Shown here one piece after another: positions 1-7,375 of a stretch of 9,467 nt of DNA. Source of the DNA: JAYZDB01 sp036338025 (GTDB lineage: Bacteria; Planctomycetota; UBA1135; UBA2386); assembly GCA_036338025.1 (NCBI GenBank), contig JAYZDB010000321.1, forward strand, positions 1 through 9,467, written 5' to 3'. Within the stretch, counting starts at the first letter, position 1. Each line of letters starts with the position of its first letter. The notes beneath the pieces were generated by a model. That model was not told the DNA's origin. It ran no database searches and was given only the letters and a program-made list of their open reading frames with translations. A program made the position numbers and the translations under genes.

Positions 1-357
1 GCGATGAACAACATGGTCCGGCGCACCAACCACTTTGTCGGGGAGAACACCGCCCGCACCCAGCGGCGAGACGGGCAGGGCTACCACCCCGAGGTCTACA
101 TGGCGGCTTCCTGGCGACGCTACCAGCTGATCACGCGGTATCTCGAACAGGCGCGCGGCCGACTGGATGCCCCGAGCATGATCGACCTGCTGCGCAAGTA
201 CCCGAGCGGGCACCCTTGTCTACACCAGGCGGTGATGTGCGCTACCGACCGCAGGATCTGGGTCGCGCAGGCCATCGACGACCGCGAGAGTTCCGCCGCC
301 GGTGCACAGAACCAGCAGTTCTACCAGTACGACCTGCTGGAACTCTTGCGACTCTGA
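1..357 (+). CDS. C-terminal fragment of a probable C45-family Ntn-hydrolase / acyltransferase-like protein
   Basis: The frame is open from base 1 and stops with TGA at 355-357, so about 118 C-terminal codons of a longer gene are present and the true start lies upstream. The visible part contains 'RRTNHFV' near its start, then a helical stretch with 'SWRRYQLITRYLEQARG', and a late beta-strand-like segment 'TDRRIWVAQA' followed by 'FYQYDLLELL' at the end. This layout resembles the C-terminal half of C45 peptidases (acyl-CoA:6-aminopenicillanic acid acyltransferase-like, self-cleaving Ntn-hydrolases). There a TNHF-type motif precedes an S-x2-R helix and the chain closes with a strand describing a 'true substrate record'. 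The nucleophilic Cys and the autocleavage site would lie upstream and cannot be checked. The substrate is unknown. The gene ends 17 bases before the stop of the convergent pckA. The assignment rests on motif resemblance only, and another Ntn-type hydrolase is possible. Confidence 0.55.
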   Translation, partial: AMNNMVRRTNHFVGENTARTQRRDGQGYHPEVYMAASWRRYQLITRYLEQARGRLDAPSMIDLLRKYPSGHPCLHQAVMCATDRRIWVAQAIDDRESSAAGAQNQQFYQYDLLELLRL

Positions 358-374
358 GCCGGGCGCAGAGGGTC

Positions 375-2042
375 CTACATCACGGCTTCGATGCCGAGGC
401 TCGCGAAGCCCTTGGCTTCGAAGTTGTCCCGGAACATGTCGCGGAGCTTGTTGGCGGCGGCGTCGTAGGCGTCCTGGTCGGCCCAGGTATCGCGTGGGTT
501 GAGGATCTCGGACGGGACGTTTGGGCAGCTGGTCGGTATCTTGAGACCGAACACCGGGTGCGTCTGGTACTCGACCTTGTCCGGGTCGAGGTCCCCGCGC
601 AGCGCCGCGTCGAGCAGGGCGCGGGTGTGCTGGATGGAAATGCGCTTGCCGGTTCCGTAGGGACCGCCGCCCCAGCCGGTGTTGAGCAGGATGCAACGCG
701 CCTGGTTTTGCTCCATCTTTTTGGCCAGCAGTCGTGCGTAGACCGAGGGGTGTTTCGACATGAACGGCGCCCCAAAGCAGGCGCTGAAGGCGGCCTTCGG
801 CTCGGTGATGCCGACCTCGGTGCCAGCCAGCTTGGCGGTGAAGCCGGACACGAAGTGGTACATCACGTCCTTGGCCTCGAGCACGGCGACCGGCGGTAGC
901 ACGCCGAAGGCATCGGCGGTCAGCAGGACGATGGTCTCGGGGTGAGGGCCCTTGGCGCCCTCCATGACGTTCGGGTTGCAGGTCAGCGGGTACGAGAAGC
1001 GAGTGTTCTCGGTGATCGAGTTGTCGCTCAGGTCGAAGTCCTGCGGGTCGGTGTCCTCGACCTTCTGGCCAGCCTGCATCGGGACGTTTTCGACCACCGT
1101 GCCAGCCATCGACAGCGCCTCGGCGATGACCGGCTCGTCTTCCTTGTCGAGGTCGATCAGCTTGGCGTAGCAACCGTCTTCGAGGTTGGAGATTCCGCTG
1201 CCGGTCCAGGCGTGTTCGTCATCGCCGATCAACTTGCGCTCGGGGTCGGCGGACAGGGTCGTCTTGCCGGTGCCCGAGAGTCCGAACAGGATCGCGCAGT
1301 CGCCGTCCTTGCCGACGTTGGCCGAGCAGTGCATCGACAGGTGGCCGAGCTCGGGCACGATGTAGTTCATGACCGTGAACATGCCCTTCTTGTTGATTCC
1401 GCAGTAGTCGGCCCGTCCGACCACCAGGATGAACCGCTCCCGGAGGTCGAGGATGACTGCGCGGCTGCTGTTGCCGCCGTCGATCTCCGGATCGGCGTGG
1501 AAGGACGGTACGTTCAGGAGGGTCCAACGCTTCGATTCCTCGTCGCTGACGCCTTCGAGGGCCTTCGGGAACATGTTGTGGACGAACATCGCGTGGCTGG
1601 CGTACTCGCCGACGAAGCGGAATGGCACCGCATACTCGGGATCGGCCCCGCAGTAGACATCCTGCACGTAGAGCCGCGCGTTCTTGGCGTTCAGGTGTTC
1701 GACCGCGCGCTTGCGCAGGGTCTGGTACTTCTCCGGGTCGTACTTCTGGAAGTCCGGCTTCCACCAGACCGAGTCCTCGAACTCCGGCCATGCGACGCCA
1801 AACGTGTCCTGCACCGGGCGACCGGTGCAACTCGGGTCGGTGTAGAACACCAGCGGTCCGTCGATTCCGAGCTTGGTGGGGAAAGCCTTCTGGGCGTCAT
1901 CGGGTCCGTCGTTTTCGACCCGGCCTCGATCGTTTGCGATAGCTTCGTGGAACAGCTGCTCCTTCGAGAGGTTGTGCTGGTACTCGACTCCTTCGAGTCC
2001 GAGGAGTTGGGCGAGGCCGTCTTGGAGGCTGGCTTCTGACAT
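375..2042 (-). CDS. pckA: Phosphoenolpyruvate carboxykinase (ATP)
   Basis: This 555-residue protein converts oxaloacetate plus ATP to phosphoenolpyruvate, CO2 and ADP in the cytosol, the entry step of gluconeogenesis (it can also run in the anaplerotic direction). The length is close to the usual 520-550. Active-site landmarks appear in order: TGR with Arg75 (substrate arginine), Y213 and K218/K219 in the 'YCGINKKG' segment, H238 in 'MHCSANVG', the kinase P-loop GLSGTGKTT at 254-262, the metal-binding LIGDDEH at 271-277, ENTR with Arg348, 'FVSGFTAKLAGTE' at about 397-409, and GKRISI with Arg467. It is a divergent member. The usual TGRSPKDK is TGRPVQDT, GDDEHGW is GDDEHAW, and YGGEMKKG is YCGINKKG, although the catalytic residues themselves are kept. 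The ATG at 2042 gives the first plausible N-terminus. No Shine-Dalgarno sequence is visible in front of it. The gene stops with TAG at 375-377. Confidence 0.95.
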   Translation of the reverse strand: MSEASLQDGLAQLLGLEGVEYQHNLSKEQLFHEAIANDRGRVENDGPDDAQKAFPTKLGIDGPLVFYTDPSCTGRPVQDTFGVAWPEFEDSVWWKPDFQKYDPEKYQTLRKRAVEHLNAKNARLYVQDVYCGADPEYAVPFRFVGEYASHAMFVHNMFPKALEGVSDEESKRWTLLNVPSFHADPEIDGGNSSRAVILDLRERFILVVGRADYCGINKKGMFTVMNYIVPELGHLSMHCSANVGKDGDCAILFGLSGTGKTTLSADPERKLIGDDEHAWTGSGISNLEDGCYAKLIDLDKEDEPVIAEALSMAGTVVENVPMQAGQKVEDTDPQDFDLSDNSITENTRFSYPLTCNPNVMEGAKGPHPETIVLLTADAFGVLPPVAVLEAKDVMYHFVSGFTAKLAGTEVGITEPKAAFSACFGAPFMSKHPSVYARLLAKKMEQNQARCILLNTGWGGGPYGTGKRISIQHTRALLDAALRGDLDPDKVEYQTHPVFGLKIPTSCPNVPSEILNPRDTWADQDAYDAAANKLRDMFRDNFEAKGFASLGIEAVM

Positions 2043-2278
2043 GGAAGGTTTGTTGGGGCAGTTCGAAAAACGGAACCTGGTAGGACCCCCGGATTCTGCC
2101 CTTCGAGCGTCTGAGAACGAAGCAGCGCCTGCCGGAAACTCCCCAAGATTCCTGCGTGATCCAGGCGCGGTGGTGGGCGTCCAGTGCCGTGGCTCCCGTG
2201 ACAGCGGGTCGTGATGGATCAGGCCCGCCGCCGGGCCAGGGCGGGGTCATTCCCGCAAGACCGGGTCGAACCGAGATT
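2043..2278. other. Intergenic region between cystathionine beta-synthase stop and pckA start
   Basis: These 236 bases hold no convincing gene. The cbs-proximal end has two GC-rich hairpins (listed separately). The pckA-proximal part should contain the pckA promoter and leader, but I find no -35/-10 pair of good quality and no purine-rich ribosome site just before the pckA ATG (the minus strand reads AACAAACCTTCC there). The length and the hairpins make separate transcription of pckA plausible, though read-through from the upstream gene cannot be excluded. Confidence 0.5.
2222..2256 (-). terminator. Two tandem GC-rich stem-loops downstream of the cystathionine beta-synthase gene
   Basis: Two small perfect stems follow the stop codon on the minus strand. 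One is GCGGG/CCCGC with a 6-base loop at 2241-2256, 22 bases past the stop. The other is GGCCCG/CGGGCC with a 4-base loop at 2222-2237. Neither is followed by a T-run, so this is not a classical intrinsic terminator. It may act as a weak or factor-assisted terminator or as an mRNA 3'-end stabiliser. Short GC-rich stems also occur by chance in DNA of this composition. Confidence 0.3.
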
Positions 2279-3640
<1,362 letters not shown>

Positions 3641-3716
3641 GATGACGTGCTGCCCGGCAATTCAACGGTGGCGGATCCTTCCAGGCAACATCGGTTCCGG
3701 GTCAATCCCTACGGAA

Positions 3717-3746
3717 TTGACTGATTGCCATCTGGCTCTTTGCAAT
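3717..3746 (+). promoter_or_regulatory. Candidate sigma70-type promoter for the 3775-5598 gene
   Basis: TTGACT at 3717-3722 and TGCAAT at 3741-3746 are separated by 18 bases. The -35 box matches the consensus at five of six positions and the -10 box at four of six. A start about seven bases downstream would give a leader of roughly 20 bases before the GTG at 3775. It lies in the 134-base divergent region shared with the cystathionine beta-synthase gene. I could not find an equally good promoter facing the other way. Confidence 0.4.
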
Positions 3747-3749
3747 CCA

Positions 3750-3763
3750 CCGGTGAGCACCGG
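3750..3763. repeat. Short inverted repeat between the candidate promoter and the start codon
   Basis: CCGGTG-AG-CACCGG is a perfect 6-base inverted repeat with a 2-base spacer. Its left half overlaps an 8-base palindrome CACCGGTG. It sits immediately downstream of the candidate -10 box and 11 bases before the GTG start, where a repressor site or a leader hairpin affecting translation would fall. The in-frame stop TGA at 3754-3756 lies inside it and limits how far upstream the coding region could start. Confidence 0.3.
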
Positions 3764-3774
3764 AATATGACCGC

Positions 3775-5598
3775 GTGACCGAAGAACAGCACAAGACCCC
3801 GGATGCCGGTAGCGTGGGCGAAGGCGAAGGCGCCAAGCCCGAGTCCCAGAATGCCGAGACCCCCAAGGCGAACGCCTCTCCCGTCGATCCCAAGAAGGTG
3901 ATGGAAAATGCCCTGAAGTCGATCGTGAAGAAGGCGCAGGACGAGGCCGGGTCTGGCCAGGAGACTCCAGCGGGTGATCGCCCGGCTGGCAACCGCAAGC
4001 GTAAGCGCAAGCGCAAGCCGCGCTCCGGTGACGGGGGTGGTGCATCGGGCGATGGCCAGCGGGGCGGACGCGGAGGCCAGCGGAAGCCGGGCAGTGGTTC
4101 CGCGATCAGCCTGGCCGCGGACTCGATGCGTTCGCTGTCGGTGATGCTCAGGCGCTTGTTCGAGTCCAAGAAGGTGCACTTCCTGCGCCGCCCGCGCTAC
4201 ATGGAACTGAACCTCAAGATCCCGATAGACGCCAGCCGCGACGGTTCGCGCTGTGCCAGCCAGGTGGTCGACGGGGTGCTGGCCTTGATCGAGGACGTCC
4301 AGAAGAACGAGACTGCCCTCGCACCACGTTCGGTCTACTGCTACTTCCACGAGAGCGCCGAGGCCGAAGGCTGCCGCCCGACCGAGCTCCGCCAGGTCTT
4401 CGATGGTTATGGCAGCACCGGCCGCCCGAAGTTCACGGACTTCGTCACGATGGCGATCGAGCGCAAGGCCAAGGGTATCGAGGGCCTGGTCGGAGGCGAT
4501 GACATCACCCTGACCCATGTCACCCAGGGCCGTGTGCTCCGCACCGCGCAGCTGGCAGAATTCGGCAAGACCTCGCCGGTATTCCGCGTGCTCGGCCAGG
4601 TCGACGCCGGTTTGTTCGCCGTGCGCGGCACAGATAGCAAGGCGGCCTTCTCCCTGCAGGTCTTGCTCGGCAAGGATCTCCAGGGTCTGCCGGTGCTACG
4701 TCTGCACCCGGTCGGAAAGTGTGACGTAATGGATCTCGCCGACCAGTCGGTGCCGCAGATCCTGCACCGGTTCCAGGGCGACCTCGACGAGGCAGTGTTG
4801 CGCCTGCGCGGTTTGCTGGCCAAGGACGGCGAGACGGATGCGGAGGAGTTTGTCCTCCCGCTGATGCAAAATCTCGCCAAGCAACTCGAGGATCGGGCGC
4901 GCCATCGCAGTCGCCGCACTGACCACGCCGAAAAACGCGCCCAGAAGAGCACCCGTCCGACCAGCAAGGCCTACGCCGACGCCCAGAACGTGTCTGACGA
5001 CAACTTGCTGTGGGATGACAAGGAGAGCACCGTGGTGGTGTTAGGACCCCACAACCGCGTGCACGTGTTTACTCCGGAGGGTCGTCACGTCACCAGTTTG
5101 CCGAACATCGGCCGATCCGGTCTCCAGCAACGACTGAAGAGCCACCGTTGGCGCCACACCGAGCCACCCGAACGTGGCGAGTTCCGCATGAAGTTGCGGG
5201 CGATGGTCAAGAGCCAACGCGAAGAGTCTGAGCGCAGCAACATCGAGAAGAAGACCCGTCGCGACCAGCCCGCCACGACCACCGAAGCCTCGGCCGATCC
5301 GGCGGATCTGCAGGCCCAGATCGCGGGCCTGATGTCGGGGTTGGGAGGTGGTGCGGCAACTCCGCCGGCAGAACCCGCGGCAGAACCGGCGACGGAACCG
5401 GCGACGGAACCCGCGGCAGAGCCGGCACCGGAATCGTCCGAAGCGACCGAGGTTCCTGCTTCGGAAGAGACACCCGAGTCCGCATCGGTCTCGACGCCGC
5501 CGGCCGAGAGCCCACCAGCTGCGGAACCGGAGTCTGCGGAGGCCCCCGCAGAAGACACCCCCGCGGCTGGCGAAGAAGCTGAGTCGAAGGATTCCTGA
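3775..5598 (+). CDS. Protein of unknown function with basic KR tract, Gly/Arg stretch and acidic Ala/Glu/Pro tail; possible nucleic-acid binding
   Basis: I do not recognise a named family for this 607-residue protein. Residues 1-70 are acidic and probably disordered. Residues 74-83 are a run of alternating Arg/Lys, followed by a Gly-rich stretch with GGRGGQR (97-103). The probable folded core is about 112-375. It includes C189, H192 and C200 in 'YCYFHE...EGC', which could be part of a metal site, then 'VFDGYGSTGRPKF' (208-220) and predicted helices at 323-372. Residues 374-398 are again basic. A second small folded part is about 409-475 ('VFTPEGRHVTSLPNIG'). The tail from about 525 is acidic with AEPA/TEPA repeats. 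No signal peptide or membrane helix is seen. The GTG at 3775 is chosen because the frame has a TGA at 3754 and the next ATG is at residue 43. Basic/RGG-like and acidic tails suggest RNA or DNA contact, but this is inference. Confidence 0.85.
   Translation: MTEEQHKTPDAGSVGEGEGAKPESQNAETPKANASPVDPKKVMENALKSIVKKAQDEAGSGQETPAGDRPAGNRKRKRKRKPRSGDGGGASGDGQRGGRGGQRKPGSGSAISLAADSMRSLSVMLRRLFESKKVHFLRRPRYMELNLKIPIDASRDGSRCASQVVDGVLALIEDVQKNETALAPRSVYCYFHESAEAEGCRPTELRQVFDGYGSTGRPKFTDFVTMAIERKAKGIEGLVGGDDITLTHVTQGRVLRTAQLAEFGKTSPVFRVLGQVDAGLFAVRGTDSKAAFSLQVLLGKDLQGLPVLRLHPVGKCDVMDLADQSVPQILHRFQGDLDEAVLRLRGLLAKDGETDAEEFVLPLMQNLAKQLEDRARHRSRRTDHAEKRAQKSTRPTSKAYADAQNVSDDNLLWDDKESTVVVLGPHNRVHVFTPEGRHVTSLPNIGRSGLQQRLKSHRWRHTEPPERGEFRMKLRAMVKSQREESERSNIEKKTRRDQPATTTEASADPADLQAQIAGLMSGLGGGAATPPAEPAAEPATEPATEPAAEPAPESSEATEVPASEETPESASVSTPPAESPPAAEPESAEAPAEDTPAAGEEAESKDS
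3994..4017 (+). repeat. Six-base tandem repeat encoding the Arg-Lys tract
   Basis: Four CGCAAG units (one as CGTAAG) encode residues 74-81 as alternating Arg-Lys. Together with the following PR it gives a strongly basic patch suited to phosphate-backbone or ribosome contact. Near-perfect codon identity between units suggests growth by slippage. Confidence 0.7.
5368..5427 (+). repeat. Five 12-base tandem repeats encoding AEPA/TEPA units
   Basis: Five consecutive 12-base units with a core of the form GCAGAACCSGCG or ACGGAACCSGCG encode AEPA-AEPA-TEPA-TEPA-AEPA (residues 532-551). The units differ at only a few positions, so copy number may vary between strains. The product is an acidic, proline-rich, probably extended linker or tail. 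Confidence 0.8.
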
Positions 5599-5607
5599 CG
5601 CCGTCGT

Positions 5608-6999
5608 CTAGGCTGCCGGCAGCACGAACTGGTAGATCACCACCAGGTAGATGATGGTACCGGTGGTGTCCGCGACGCAGTTGAGCGCCGGATGGGAGAA
5701 CACCTCGGGCTTCATTCCGATCCTGGAGAACACCAGGGGGATGAACGCGCCGACCATCGCCGAGGTCACGACGTGGGCGCCGACCGCTGCCGAGATCCCG
5801 AGACAGGTGTTGAGGTTGAAGGCGTGCTCCTGGTCGAACACGCTGTACAGCCAGGTCAGGCAGAACACGGCGCTGCCGAGCGTCGCGCACAGCGACAGGC
5901 CGATGCGGAACTCCTTCCACAGCACCTTGGCCATCGCGGTGTGGTCGAGGCTATGCACCACGAGGGCGCGCAGGATCAATGCGCTGGCCTGCCCGCCGAC
6001 GTTGGCGCCGGTCGCCAGCAGCAGTGGCAAGAAGGCCACCAGGATGGTGCCGTCCTTGCTCGAGCCGAAGTCGTAGCGGTCCAGGATGATCGCGATCCCC
6101 AGGAACGAAATGGCGACAAACGTCAACCAGGCGACCCGGCCGCGGAAATGGCTGAACGCGCTGGTCGCGAGGTAGTCCTCGGACTCGTCGTAGGTGGGGG
6201 TGATACCGGCGATCCGCTTGATGTCCTCGGTGTTTTCCTCCTCGATGATGTCGATGGCATCCTCGTGGGTCACCAGGCCGACCATGTGGTGACCGCTGTC
6301 GACTACCGGCAGGGCCAGCAGGTCGTATTCGCGGATCATCTGGGCAGCCTCCTCCTGGTCGGCGTCGATTGGGATCGAGACTACCTCGTTTCTCATGACA
6401 TCGCCGACCGTGCTCTTTGGATCGGCGATGATCAGCCTCCGCAGGGAGACGAAGCCCTTCAGCTTGCCCTCGCGATCGACGGTGTAGCTGTAGTAGATGG
6501 TCTCCTTCGAAGGCGCCTGCCGCCGCAACTCGTCGAGCGCTCGCGGCATGGTCAGTTCTTCGCCCAGGATGCAGAACTCGGTGCTCATGATGGCGCCGAC
6601 CTGGTCGTCTTCGAAGCGCTCGCGACGCAAGACGTCGAGCCGGTCCTCACGCGCCAGCAGCGGCAGGAGTTGTTGGCGGACCTTGTCATCCAACTCGTCC
6701 AGGAACTCGGCCCGCTCGTCGGACGGCAGGGCCGCCAAAAGTTCCTGAACCCTACCACGGCTCGACCCGAGCACGATCTGCTCCTGCAACTCGGGTTCGA
6801 AGTACCGGAACATGTCCTGCTCGATCTCGATCGGCAACAGGCTCATGGTGGCGGTGATCTCGTTCGGGCCGAGGCAGGTCAGCATCTCGGCGGCTTCCTT
6901 CGGGTGCTGGTTCTCCAGCACATCGCGCAACTTGCCGTGCCCCTCCTCACCACCGGCCAGGAGTTCTCGCAGTTCTGGTCCTAGAGGCGGGTAGCGCAT
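5608..6999 (-). CDS. mgtE: Magnesium channel/transporter MgtE
   Basis: This 463-residue inner-membrane protein takes up Mg2+ down the membrane potential and senses cytosolic Mg2+. The domain order is that of the family. A helical N domain of repeated short helices spans about 20-130 ('LLAALPSDERAEFLDEL'). Two CBS domains span about 136-255, opening with 'VGAIMSTEF' and including 'GFVSLRRLI' and 'GLVTHEDAID'. The plug-helix region 'IIEEENTEDIKRIAG' spans 251-265. Five membrane helices lie at roughly 287-306, 318-346, 366-388, 400-425 and 443-461. The pore signature is GANVGGQ at 331-337 (commonly GGNVGSQ), and D444 in the last helix matches the conserved pore aspartate. Length is normal. The ATG at 6999 is preceded by a small stem-loop and no strong Shine-Dalgarno. 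The stop lies 9 bases from the stop of the convergent 3775-5598 gene. Confidence 0.95.
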   Translation of the reverse strand: MRYPPLGPELRELLAGGEEGHGKLRDVLENQHPKEAAEMLTCLGPNEITATMSLLPIEIEQDMFRYFEPELQEQIVLGSSRGRVQELLAALPSDERAEFLDELDDKVRQQLLPLLAREDRLDVLRRERFEDDQVGAIMSTEFCILGEELTMPRALDELRRQAPSKETIYYSYTVDREGKLKGFVSLRRLIIADPKSTVGDVMRNEVVSIPIDADQEEAAQMIREYDLLALPVVDSGHHMVGLVTHEDAIDIIEEENTEDIKRIAGITPTYDESEDYLATSAFSHFRGRVAWLTFVAISFLGIAIILDRYDFGSSKDGTILVAFLPLLLATGANVGGQASALILRALVVHSLDHTAMAKVLWKEFRIGLSLCATLGSAVFCLTWLYSVFDQEHAFNLNTCLGISAAVGAHVVTSAMVGAFIPLVFSRIGMKPEVFSHPALNCVADTTGTIIYLVVIYQFVLPAA

Positions 7000-7001
7000 A
7001 G

Positions 7002-7038
7002 ACCTACAGATTTAGGTGATGGCTTCGCAGGGGCGAAG
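7002..7038 (-). promoter_or_regulatory. Two small stem-loops in the mgtE leader
   Basis: On the minus strand just ahead of mgtE lie a 6-bp stem (CTTCGC/GCGAAG, 4-base loop, 7023-7038) and a 5-bp stem (ACCTA/TAGGT, 6-base loop, 7002-7017). The second ends two bases before the ATG and would cover the ribosome-binding region. The leader is too short for an M-box Mg2+ riboswitch before the tRNA gene begins. The stems are short enough to be chance. Confidence 0.25.
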
Positions 7039-7045
7039 AGGATTC

Positions 7046-7074
7046 TTGACGAGGAGGACCGAGATGCTTAGCGT
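7046..7074 (+). promoter_or_regulatory. Candidate promoter for tRNA-Pro
   Basis: TTGACG at 7046-7051 and a poor TAGCGT at 7069-7074 are spaced 17 bases apart. The sequence after the -10 box is very GC-rich (GTCCCCCGG), as in stable-RNA promoters under stringent control. Transcription would begin about 30 bases before the tRNA. The -10 match is weak. Confidence 0.3.
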
Positions 7075-7082
7075 CCCCCGGC

Positions 7083-7103
7083 CATGCGGCCTGTGGCCGC
7101 GTG
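7083..7103. repeat. Inverted repeat directly upstream of the tRNA gene
   Basis: CATGCGGCC-TGT-GGCCGCGTG forms a 9-bp stem with one G-T pair and a 3-base loop, seven bases before the mature tRNA 5' end. If transcribed it would be part of the 5' leader removed by RNase P. No T-run follows on either strand, so it is not an obvious terminator. Confidence 0.45.
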
Positions 7104-7110
7104 CCAAGGT

Positions 7111-7187
7111 CGGGGCGTGGCGCAGCCTGGTAGCGCGTTGCGTTCGGGACGCAAAGGTCGAAGGTTCAAATCCTTTCGCCCCGACCA
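7111..7187 (+). tRNA. tRNA-Pro(CGG)
   Basis: This is a complete 77-base cloverleaf. The acceptor stem CGGGGCG/CGCCCCG is fully paired. The D arm has a GCGC/GCGC stem and an AGCCTGGTA loop. The anticodon stem TTGCG/CGCAA carries the loop TTCGGGA with anticodon CGG at 7145-7147 (codon CCG, proline). The T arm is GAAGG-TTCAAAT-CCTTT with one G-T pair at its base. The discriminator A is followed by an encoded CCA at 7185-7187. The D arm and anticodon loop closely match those of bacterial tRNA-Pro(CGG). It stands alone between mgtE and the 3' end of the secreted-protein gene, and no second tRNA is seen nearby. Confidence 0.97.
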
Positions 7188-7284
7188 GTTCTCCGCGCTC
7201 AAGAACCTCCCAACCGCACCGCTCGGCACGGCGCTGAGCAATGGCGTGTGGGTGAAGATCGGCTACTGAGACACACAAGGCAGC

Positions 7285-7318
7285 CAAGAAAACAGGCCGG
7301 CTCTGACGAGCCGGCCTG
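7285..7318 (-). terminator. Intrinsic terminator of the secreted lectin-like gene
   Basis: CAGGCCGGCTC-TGAC-GAGCCGGCCTG is a perfect 11-bp stem with a 4-base loop (7293-7318). On the minus strand it is followed directly by TTTTCTT (7292-7286), the arrangement of a rho-independent terminator. It lies 57 bases beyond the stop codon at 7376. On the plus strand the bases after the stem are not a T-run, although the A-run before it could help stop tRNA read-through only weakly. Confidence 0.85.
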
Positions 7319-7343
7319 GCTGATATCCTTGCGGGGATTCGGT

Positions 7344-7366
7344 GGCGCAGGCCAAGGGCCAGCGCC
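7344..7366 (-). repeat. Additional stem-loop in the 3' untranslated region of the secreted-protein gene
   Basis: An imperfect hairpin lies 9 bases after the stop. It has five pairs (GGCGC/GCGCC), one A-A mismatch, four pairs (GGCC/GGCC) and a 3-base loop. It precedes the main terminator at 7285-7318 and may protect the mRNA end. It has no T-run of its own. Confidence 0.35.
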
Positions 7367-7375
7367 GCCGTGGGC

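Noticed and set aside
942..2039. Plus-strand open frame of 365 codons antisense to pckA
   Set aside because: Shadow of the conserved PEPCK gene. No motifs, biased Val/Leu/Arg/Asp composition.
3709..4518. Minus-strand open frame of 269 codons opposite the start of the unknown gene
   Set aside because: Low-complexity Leu/Ala/Arg composition mirrors the Lys/Arg/Gly-rich codons of the plus-strand gene. It would also run across the divergent promoter region.
5692..6984. Plus-strand open frame of 430 codons antisense to mgtE
   Set aside because: Shadow of mgtE, with Gln/His/Asp/Val-rich composition and no hydrophobic segments or motifs.
7000..7110. M-box Mg2+ riboswitch ahead of mgtE
   Set aside because: The space to the tRNA gene is shorter than an M-box and I see none of its conserved stems.
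7012..7287. Minus-strand open frame across the tRNA containing 'GAKGFEPSTFASRTQRATRLRH'
   Set aside because: This is the antisense reading of the tRNA-Pro gene. The peptide is a familiar mis-annotation produced by tRNA sequences, not a protein.
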